Below, in pieces: positions 54,380 through 64,000 of a stretch of 64,000 bases of DNA. The stretch covers positions 1,178,001 through 1,242,000 of the forward strand of contig OY987232.1 of assembly GCA_963920705.1 (NCBI GenBank). Reading direction: 5' to 3'. The position numbers and the translations under genes were made by a program. Position 1 is the stretch's first letter; each line of letters starts with the position of its first letter. The notes beneath the pieces are model-generated. The model was not told the DNA's origin and searched no databases. It saw only the letters and a program-made list of their open reading frames with translations. Source of the stretch: Odiellus spinosus. Its lineage: Eukaryota > Arthropoda > Arachnida > Opiliones > Phalangiidae.

Positions 54380-56400
54380 GTGGATCTATACTTGGGAAAT
54401 TGCTGGATCTATACTTGGGAAATTTGTGAATCTATACATGGTAAATTTGTAAATCTATACTTGGGAAATATGTGAATCTATACTTGGGAAATTTGTGAAT
54501 CTATACTTGGGAAATTTGTGAATCTATACTTGTGAAATTTGTGAATCTATACTTGGGAAATATGTGAGTCTATACTTGGGAAATTTGTGAATCTATACAT
54601 GGTAAATTTGTGAATCTATACTTGTGAAATTTGTGAATCTATACTTGTGAAATTTGTGAATCTATACTTGTGAAATTTGTGAATCTATACTTGGGAAATT
54701 TGTGAATCTAAACTTGGGAAATTGGTGGATCTATACTTGGGAAATTGGTGGATCTATACTTGGGAAATTGGTGAATCTATACTTGGGAAATTGTTGGATC
54801 TATACTTGGGAAATTTGTGAATCTATACTTGGGAAAATTGTGAATCTATACTTGGGAAATTTGTAAATCTATACTTGGGAAATTTGAGAATCTAAACTTG
54901 GGAAATTGGTGGATCTATACTTGGGAATTTGTTGGATCTATACTTGAGAAATTGTTGGATCTATACTTGGGAAATTAGTGGATCTATACTTGGGAAATTT
55001 GTGAATCTATACTTGGGAAATTTGTGAATCTATACATGGTAAATTTGTAAATCTATACTTGGGAAATATGTGAATCTATACTTGGGAAATTTGTGAATCT
55101 ATACTTGTGAAATTTGTGAATCTATACTTGGGAAATTTGTGAATCTATACTTGGGAAAATTGTGAATCTATACTTGGGAAATTTGTGAATCTATACTTGG
55201 GAAATTTGTGAATCTAAACTTGGGAAATTGCTGGATCTATACTTGGGAAATTGCTGGATCTATACTTGGGAAATTTGTGAATCTATACTTGGGAAATATG
55301 TGAATCTATACATGGTAAATTTGTGAATCTATACATGGTAGATTTGTGAATCTAATCTTGGGAAATTGATGGATCTATACTTGGGAAATTGGTGGATCTA
55401 TACTTGGGAAATTGCTGGATCTATACTTGGGAAATTTGTGAATCTATACATGGTAAATTTGTAAATCTATACTTGGGAAATATGTGAATCTATACTTGGG
55501 AAATTTGTGAATCTATACTTGGGAAATTTGTGAATCTATACTTGTGAAATTTGTGAATCTATACTTGGGAAATATGTGAGTCTATACTTGGGAAATTTGT
55601 GAATCTATACATGGTAAATTTGTGAATCTATACTTGTGAAATTTGTGAATCTATACTTGTGAAATTTGTGAATCTATACTTGTGAAATTTGTGAATCTAT
55701 ACTTGGGAAATTTGTGAATCTAAACTTGGGAAATTGGTGGATCTATACTTGGGAAATTGGTGGATCTATACTTGGGAAATTGGTGAATCTATACTTGGGA
55801 AATTGTTGGATCTATACTTGGGAAATTTGTGAATCTATACTTGGGAAAATTGTGAATCTATACTTGGGAAATTTGTAAATCTATACTTGGGAAATTTGAG
55901 AATCTAAACTTGGGAAATTGGTGGATCTATACTTGGGAATTTGTTGGATCTATACTTGAGAAATTGTTGGATCTATACTTGGGAAATTAGTGGATCTATA
56001 CTTGGGAAATTTGTGAATCTATACTTGGGAAATTTGTGAATCTATACATGGTAAATTTGTAAATCTATACTTGGGAAATATGTGAATCTATACTTGGGAA
56101 ATTTGTGAATCTATACTTGTGAAATTTGTGAATCTATACTTGGGAAATTTGTGAATCTATACTTGGGAAAATTGTGAATCTATACTTGGGAAATTTGTGA
56201 ATCTATACTTGGGAAATTTGTGAATCTAAACTTGGGAAATTGCTGGATCTATACTTGGGAAATTGCTGGATCTATACTTGGGAAATTTGTGAATCTATAC
56301 TTGGGAAATATGTGAATCTATACATGGTAAATTTGTGAATCTATACATGGTAGATTTGTGAATCTAATCTTGGGAAATTGATGGATCTATACTTGGGAAA
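54380..56400. repeat. 1012-bp higher-order repeat, two units
   Basis: The unique variant GGTAGATTTGTG occurs near 55341 and 56353, and a triple run of TTGTGAAATTTGTG near 54620 and 55632, both 1012 apart (44 monomers, no 22-mer). The first unit carries B-type CATGGTAAATTTGTAAATC. The second ends in A-type CATAGTAAATTTGTAAATC near 56461. Confidence 0.78.
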
Positions 56401-58599
56401 TTGGTGGATCTATACTTGGGAAATTGCTGGATCTATACTTGGGAAATTTGTGAATCTATACATAGTAAATTTGTAAATCTATACTTGGAAATATGTGAAT
56501 CTATACTTGGGAAATTTGTGAATCTATACTTGGGAAATTTGTGAATCTATACTTGGGAAATTTGTGAATCTATACTTGGGAAATCTGTGAATCTATACTT
56601 GGGAAATTTGTGAATCTATACTTGGGAAATATGTGAATCTATACATGGTAAATTTGTGAATCTAATCTTGGGAAATTGATGGATCTATACTTGGGAAATT
56701 GGTGGATCTATACTTGGGAAATTGCTGGATCTATACTTGGGAAATTTGTGAATCTATAAATAGTAAATTTGTAAATCTAATCTTGGGAAATTGGTGGATC
56801 TATACTTGGGAAATTGCTGGATATATACTTGGGAAATTTGTGAATCTATACATGGTAAATTTGTAAATCTATAATTGGGAAATTTGTGAATCTATACTTG
56901 GGAAATTTGTGAATCTATACTTGGGAAATTTGAGAATCTATACTTGGGAAATTTGTGAATCTATACTTGTGAAATTTGGGAATCTATACTTGGGAAATAT
57001 GTGAGTCTATACTTGGGAAATTTGTGAATCTATACATGGTAAATTTGTGAATCTATACTTGGGAAATTTGTGAATCTATACTTGTGAAATTTGTGAATCT
57101 ATACTTGGGAAATTTGTGAAACTACACTTGGGAAAATTGTGAATCTATACTTGGGAAATTTGTGAATCTAAACTTGGGAAATTGCTGGATCTATACTTGG
57201 GAAATTGCTGGATCTATACTTGGGAAATTTGTGAATCTATACTTGGGAAATATGTGAATCTATACATGGTAAATTTGTGAATCTAATCTTGGGAAATTGA
57301 TGGATCTATACTTGGGAAATTGGTGGATCTATACTTGGGAAATTTGTGAATCTATACATAGTAAATTTGTAAATCTATACTTGGGAAATATGTGAATCTA
57401 TACTTGGGAAATTTGTGAATCTACACTTGGGAAATTTGTGAATCTATACTTGGGAAATTTGAGAATCTATACTTGGGAAATTTGTGAATCTATACTTGTG
57501 AAATTTGTGAATCTATACTTGGGAAATATGTGAGTCTATACTTGGGAAATTTGTGAATCTATACATGGTAAATTTGTGAATCTATACTTGGGAAATTTGT
57601 GAATCTATACTTGGGAAATTTGAGAATCTATACTTGGGAAATTTGTGAATCTATACTTGTGAAATTTGTGAAACTACACTTGGGAAATTTGTGAATCTAT
57701 ACTTGGGAAATTTGTGACTCTATACTTGGGAAATTTGTGAATCTATACTTGGGAAATTTGTGAATCTATACTTGGGAAATTTGTGAATCTAAACTTGGGA
57801 AATTGCTGGATCTATACTTCGGAAATTGCTGGATCTATACTTGGGAAATTTGTGAATCTATACTTGGGAAATATGTGAATCTATACATGGTAAATTTGTG
57901 AATCTAATCTTGGGAAATTGGTGGATCTATACTTGGGAAATTGGTGGATCTATACTTGGGAAATTTGTGAATCTATACTTGTGAAATTTGTGAATCTATA
58001 CTTGGGAAATATGTGAGTCTATACTTGGGAAATTTGTGAATCTATACATTGTAAATTTGTGAATCTATACTTGGGAAATTTGTGAATCTATACTTGGGAA
58101 ATTTGAGAATCTATACTTGGGAAATTTGTGAATCTATACTTGTGAAATTTGGGAATCCATACTTGGGAAATATGTGAGTCTATACTTGGGAAATTTGTGA
58201 ATCTATACATGGTAAATTTGTGAATCTATACTTGGGAAATTTGTGAATCTATACTTGTGAAATTTGTGAATCTATACTTGGGAAATCTGTGAATCTATAC
58301 TTGGGAAATTTGTGAATCTATACTTGGGAAATTTGTGAATCTATACTTGGGAAATTTGTGAATCTAAACTTGGGAAATTGGTGGATCTATACTTGGGAAA
58401 TTGGTGGATCTATACTTGGGAAATTGGTGGATCTATACTTGGGAAATTGGTGGATCTATACTTGGGAAATTGTTGGATCTATACTTGGGAAATTTGTGAA
58501 TCTATACTTGGGAAAATTATGAATCTATACTTGGGAAAATTGTGAATCTATACTTGGGAAATTTGTGAATCTATACTTGGGAAATTTGTGAATCTATAC

Positions 58600-61500
58600 T
58601 TGGGAAATTTGTGAATCTATACTTGTGAAATTTGTGAATCTATACTTGGGAAATATGTGAGTCTATACTTGGGAAATTTGTGAATCTATACATGGTAAAT
58701 TTGTGAATCTATACTTGGGAAATTTGTGAATCTATACTTGGGAAATATGTGAATCTATACTTGGGAAATTTGTGAATCTATACTTGGGAAATTTGTGAAT
58801 CTAAACTTGGGAAATTGCTGGATCTATACTTGAGAAATTGCTGGATCTATACTTGGGAAATTTGTGAATCTATACTTGGGAAATATGTGAATCTATACAT
58901 GGTAAATTTGTGAATCTAATCTTGGGAAATTGGTGGATCTATACTTGGGAAATTGGTGGATCTATAATTGGGAAATTGCTGGATCTATACTTGGGAAATT
59001 TGTGAATCTATACATGGTAAATTTGTAAATCTATACTTGGGAAATATGTGAATCTATACTTGGGAAATTTGTGAATCTATACTTGTGAAATTTGTGAATC
59101 TATACTTGGGAAATATGTGAGTCTATACTTGGGAAATTTGTGAATCTATACATGGTAAATTTGTGTATCTATACTTGGGAAATTTGTGAATCTATACTTG
59201 GGAAATTTCTGAATCTATACTTGGGAAATTTGTGGATCTAAACTTGGGAAATTGGTGGATCTATACTTGGGAAATTGGTGGATCTATACTTGGGAAATTG
59301 GTGGATCTATACTTGGGAAATTGTTGGATCTATACTTGGGAAATTTGTGAATCTATACTTGGGAAAATTGTGAATCTATACTTGGGAAATTTGTGAATCT
59401 ATACTTGGGAAATTTGTGAATCTATACTTGGGAAATTTGTGAATCTATACTTGTGAAATTTGTGAATCTATACTTGGGAAATATGTGAAACTACACTTGG
59501 GAAATTTGTGAATCTATACTTGGGAAATTTGTGAATCTATACTTGTGAAATTTGTGAATCTATACTTGGGAAATATGTGAAACTACACTTGGGAAATTTG
59601 TGAATCTATACTTGGGAAATTTGTGAATCTATACTTGGGAAATTTGTGAATCTATACTTGGGAAATTTGTGAATCTAAACTTGGGAAATTGCTGGATCTA
59701 TACTTGGGAAATTGCTGGATCTATACTTGGGAAATTTGTGAATCTATACTTGGGAAATATGTGAATCTATACATGGTAAATTTGTGAATCTAATCTTGGG
59801 AAATTGGTGGATCTATACTTGGGAAATTGGTGGATCTATACTTGGGAAATTGCTGGATCTATACTTGGGAAATTTGTGAATCTATACATGGTAAATTTGT
59901 AAATCTATACTTGGGAAATATGTGAATCTATACTTGGGAAATTTGTGAATCTATACTTGGGAAATTTGTGAATCTATACTTGGGAAATTTGAGAATCTAT
60001 ACTTGGGAAATTTGTGAATCTATACTTGTGAAATTTGGGAATCTATACTTGGGAAATTTGTGAATCTATACATGGTAAATTTGTGAATCTATTCTTGGGA
60101 AATTTGTGAATCTATACTTGTGAAATTTGTGAATCTATACTTGGGAAATCTGTGAATCTATACTTGTGAAATTTGTGAATCTATACATGGTAAATTTGTG
60201 AATCTATACTTGGGAAATTTGTGAATCTATACTTGTGAAATATGTGAATCTATACATGGTAAAATTGTGAATCTAATCTTGGGAAATTGGTGGATCTATA
60301 CTTGGGAAATTGGTGGATCTATACTTGGGAAATTGCTGGATCTATACTTGGGAAATTTGTGAATCTATACATGGTAAATTTGTAAATCTATACTTGGGAA
60401 ATATGTGAATCTATACTTGGGAAATTTGTGAATCTATACTTGGGAAATTTGTGAATCTATACTTGGGAAATTTGAGAATCTATACTTGGGAAATTTGTGA
60501 ATCTATACTTGTGAAATTTGTGAATCTATACTTGGGAAATATGTGAGTCTATACTTGGGAAATTTGTGAATCTATACATGGTAAATTTGTGAATCTATAC
60601 TTGGGAAATTTGTGAATCTATACTTGTGAAATATGTGAATCTATACTTGGGAAATTTGTGAATCTATACATGGTAAATTTGTGAATCTAATCTTGGGAAA
60701 TTGGTGGATCTATACTTGGGAAATTGGTGGATCTATACTTGGGAAATTGCTGGATTTATACTTGGGAAATTTGTGAATCTATACATGGTAAATTTGTAAA
60801 TCTATACTTGGGAAATATGTGAATCTATACTTGGGAAATTTGTGAATCTATACTTGGGAAATTTGTGAATCTATACTTGTGAAATTTGTGAATCTATACT
60901 TGGGAAATATGTGAGTCTATACTTGGGAAATTTGTGAATCTATACATGGTAAATTTGTGAATCTATACTTGGGAAATTTGTGAATCTATACTTGGGAAAT
61001 TTGTGAATCTATACTTGGGAAATTTGTGAATCTATACATGGTAAATTTGTGAATCTATACTTGGGAAAATTGTGAATCTATACTTGGGAAATTTGTGAAT
61101 CTATACTTGGGAAATTTGTGAATCTATACTTGGGAAATTTGTGAATCTATACTTGTGAAATTTGTGAATCTATACTTGGGAAATATGTGAAACTACACTT
61201 GGGAAATTTGTGAATCTATACTTGGGAAATTTGTGAATCTATACTTGGGAAATTTGTGAATATATACTTGGGAAATTTGTGAATCTATACTTGGGAAATT
61301 TGTGAATCTAAACTTGGGAAATTGCTGGATCTATACTTGGGAAATTGCTGGATCTATACTTGGGAAATTTGTGAATCTATACTTGTGAAATTTGTGAATC
61401 TATACTTGGGAAATATGTGAGTCTATACTTGGGAAATTTGTGAATCTATACATGGTAAATTTGTGAATCTATACTTGGGAAATTTGTGAATCTATACTTG

Positions 61501-64000
61501 TGAAATATGTGAATCTATACTTGGGAAATTTGTGAATCTATACTTGGGAAATTTGTGAATCTAAACTTGGGAAATTGCTGGATCTATACTTGAGAAATTG
61601 CTGGATCTATACTTGGGAAATTTGTGAATCTATACTTGGGAAATATGTGAATCTATACATGGTAAATTTGTGAATCTAATCTTGGGAAATTGGTGGATCT
61701 ATACTTGGGAAATTGGTGGATCTATAATTGGGAAATTGCTGGATCTATACTTGGGAAATTTGTGAATCTATACATGGTAAATTTGTAAATCTATACTTGG
61801 GAAATATGTGAATCTATACTTGGGAAATTTGTGAATCTATACTTGGGAAATTTGTGAATTTATACTTGTGAAATTTGTGAATCTATACTTGGGAAATATG
61901 TGAGTCTATACTTGGGAAATTTGTGAATCTATACATGGTAAATTTGTGTATCTATACTTGGGAAATTTGTGAATCTATACTTGGGAAATTTGTGAATCTA
62001 TACTTGGGAAATTTGTGGATCTAAACTTGGGAAATTGGTGGATCTATACTTGGGAAATTGGTGGATCTATACTTGGGAAATTGGTGGATCTATACTTGGG
62101 AAATTGTTGGATCTATACTTGGGAAATTTGTGAATCTATACTTGGGAAAATTGTGAATCTATACTTGGGAAATTTGTGAATCTATACTTGGGAAATTTGT
62201 GAATCTATACTTGGGAAATTTCTGAATCTATACTTGTGAAATTTGTGAATCTATACTTGGGAAATATGTGAAACTACACTTGGGAAATTTGTGAATCTAT
62301 ACTTGGGAAATTTGTGAATCTATACTTGGGAAATTTGTGAATCTAAACTTGGGAAATTGCTGGATCTATACTTGGGAAATTGCTGGATCTATACTTGAGA
62401 AATTTGTGAATCTATACTTGGGAAAATTGTGAATCTATACTTGGGAAATTTGTGAATCTATACTTGGGAAATTTGTGAATCTATACTTGGGAAATTTCTG
62501 AATCTATACTTGTGAAATTTGTGAATCTATACTTGGGAAATATGTGAAACTACACTTGGGAAATTTGTGAATCTATACTTGGGAAATTTGTGAATCTATA
62601 CTTGGGAAATTTGTGAATCTAAACTTGGGAAATTGCTGGATCTATACTTGGGAAATTGCTGGATCTATACTTGAGAAATTTGTGAATCTATACTTGGGAA
62701 ATATGTGAATCTATACATGGTAAATTTGTGAATCTAATCTTGGGAAATTGGTGGATCTATTCTTGGGAAATTGGTGGATCTATACTTGGGAAATTGCTGG
62801 ATCTATACTTGGGAAATTTGTGAATCTATACATGGTAAATTTGTAAATCTATACTTGGGAAATATGTGAATCTATACTTGGGAAATTTGTGAATCTATAC
62901 TTGGGAAATTTGTGAATCTATACTTGGGAAATTTGAGAATCTATACTTGGGAAATTTGTGAATCTATACTTGTGAAATTTGGGAATCTATACTTGGGAAA
63001 TATGTGAGTCTATACTTGGGAAATTTGTGAATCTATACATGGTAAATTTGTGAATCTATACTTGGGAAATTTGTGAATCTATACTTGTGAAATTTGTGAA
63101 TCTATACTTGGGAAATCTGTGAATCTATACTTGGGAAATTTGTGAATCTATACATGGTAAATTTGTGAATCTATACTTGGGAAATTTGTGAATCTATACT
63201 TGTGAAATATGTGAATCTATACATGGTAAATTTGTGAATCTAATCTTGGGAAATTGGTGGATCTATACTTGGGAAATTGGTGGATCTATACTTGGGAAAT
63301 TGCTGGATCTATACTTGGGAAATTTGTGAATCTATACATGGTAAATTTGTAAATCTATACTTGGGAAATATGTGAATCTATACTTGGGAAATTTGTGAAT
63401 CTATACTTGGGAAATATGTGAATCTATACTTGGGAAATTTGAGAATCTATACTTGGGAAATTTGTGAATCTATACTTGTGAAATTTGTGAATCTATACTT
63501 GGGAAATATGTGAGTCTATACTTGGGAAATTTGTGAATCTATACATGGTAAATTTGTGAATCTATACTTGGGAAATTTGTGAATCTATACTTGTGAAATA
63601 TGTGAATCTATACTTGGGAAATTTGTGAATCTATACATGGTAAATTTGTGAATCTAATCTTGGGAAATTGGTGGATCTATACTTGGGAAATTGGTGGATC
63701 TTTACTTGGGAAATTGCTGGATCTATACTTGGGAAATTTGTGAATCTATACATGGTAAATTTGTAAATCTATACTTGGGAAATATGTGAATCTATACTTG
63801 GGAAATTTGTGAATCTATACTTGGGAAATTTGTGAATCTATACTTGTGAAATTTGTGAATCTATACTTGGGAAATATGTGAGTCTATACTTGGGAAATTT
63901 GTGAATCTATACATGGTAAATTTGTGAATCTATACTTGGGAAATTTGTGAATCTATACTTGGGAAATTTGTGAATCTATACTTGGGAAATTTGTGAATCT
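58600..64000. repeat. 2760/2944-bp repeats of type-B satellite
   Basis: TCTATAATTGGG recurs at 58961 and 61721 (2760 bp, exactly 120 monomers), TTGTGTATC at 59161 and 61944 (2783), and AAATTTGGGAATC at 60031 and 62975 (2944, exactly 128 monomers). No TTGGAAATATG 22-mer occurs here, so periods are exact multiples of 23. The block runs off the window. Confidence 0.75.

Larger units (their letters stand above)
10550..64000. repeat. Main 23-bp satellite array
   Basis: Roughly 2320 head-to-tail monomers running off the window, with the same consensus and variants as the first array and always in the same orientation. The first part (10550 to about 19600) is the duplicate of 933-9157. The remainder has its own nested higher-order repeats, listed separately. 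Length variants are rare: 22-mers (for example near 33251, 36975 and 39319 with GGGAAATTTTGAATC; near 49183 with TTGGGAATTTGTG; near 52015 with TTTGTGATC) and one 25-mer near 40698 (GGGAAAAATATGTG). I see no second PLE, no gene and no unrelated insertion anywhere in this stretch. Confidence 0.97.

Noticed and set aside
933..64000. CRISPR-like array of short direct repeats
   Set aside because: The 23-bp repeats are head to tail with no unique spacers, the variation is point changes within monomers, and the setting is eukaryotic.
933..64000. Telomeric repeat or G-quadruplex array (GGG every 23 bp)
   Set aside because: The monomer is not a telomere-type repeat, and G-runs separated by 20 bases are too far apart for a convincing quadruplex.
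933..64000. CENP-B box
   Set aside because: The consensus lacks the TTCG and CGGG core of that motif and contains no CpG at all.

Overview
The window is eukaryotic, probably metazoan. About 96% of it is one tandemly repeated 23-bp satellite. The only other sequence is two copies of a fragment of a Penelope-like retroelement (PLE), which encodes the C-terminal half of a reverse transcriptase fused to a GIY-YIG endonuclease. PLEs of this kind are mostly known from animals. I see no cellular gene, tRNA, rRNA, CRISPR array or bacterial feature. The sequence does not allow a species call.

Layout: 1-932 is PLE copy 1 on the minus strand, cut by the window start. 933-9157 is satellite. 9158-10549 is PLE copy 2, complete to its 3' end but truncated at its 5' end. 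10550-64000 is uninterrupted satellite. Positions 1 to about 2440 match 9618 to about 12057 base for base at a constant offset of 9617, as far as I could compare by eye. The PLE and its flanking satellite were therefore copied together in a tandem duplication with a period of about 9.6-10.4 kb. The empty version of the PLE insertion site can be found at 19601/19602, where satellite continues without the element.

The satellite has a 30% GC consensus monomer (halves GGGAAATTTGTG and AATCTATACTT), no CpG, a G-rich plus strand and one A3T3 tract per monomer. About a dozen recurrent monomer variants are arranged in nested higher-order repeats (HORs). Measured periods are 735, 758, 1012, 1632, 1883, 2344, 2760 and 2987 bp. 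Each equals a multiple of 23 minus the number of 22-bp monomers it holds. A variant pair splits the array into a left zone (type A, to about 33.5 kb), a mixed zone (about 33.5-56.5 kb) and a right zone (type B, about 56.5-64 kb).

Functionally the window looks like the inside of a large heterochromatic or centromere-like array evolving by unequal exchange, with one dead retroelement carried along. The only coding sequence is the PLE fragment, which lacks a start codon and the first RT motifs. I did not find a new enzymatic or defence system; the points of interest are array architecture, the PLE junctions and a degenerate ribozyme-like motif in the PLE 3' region.
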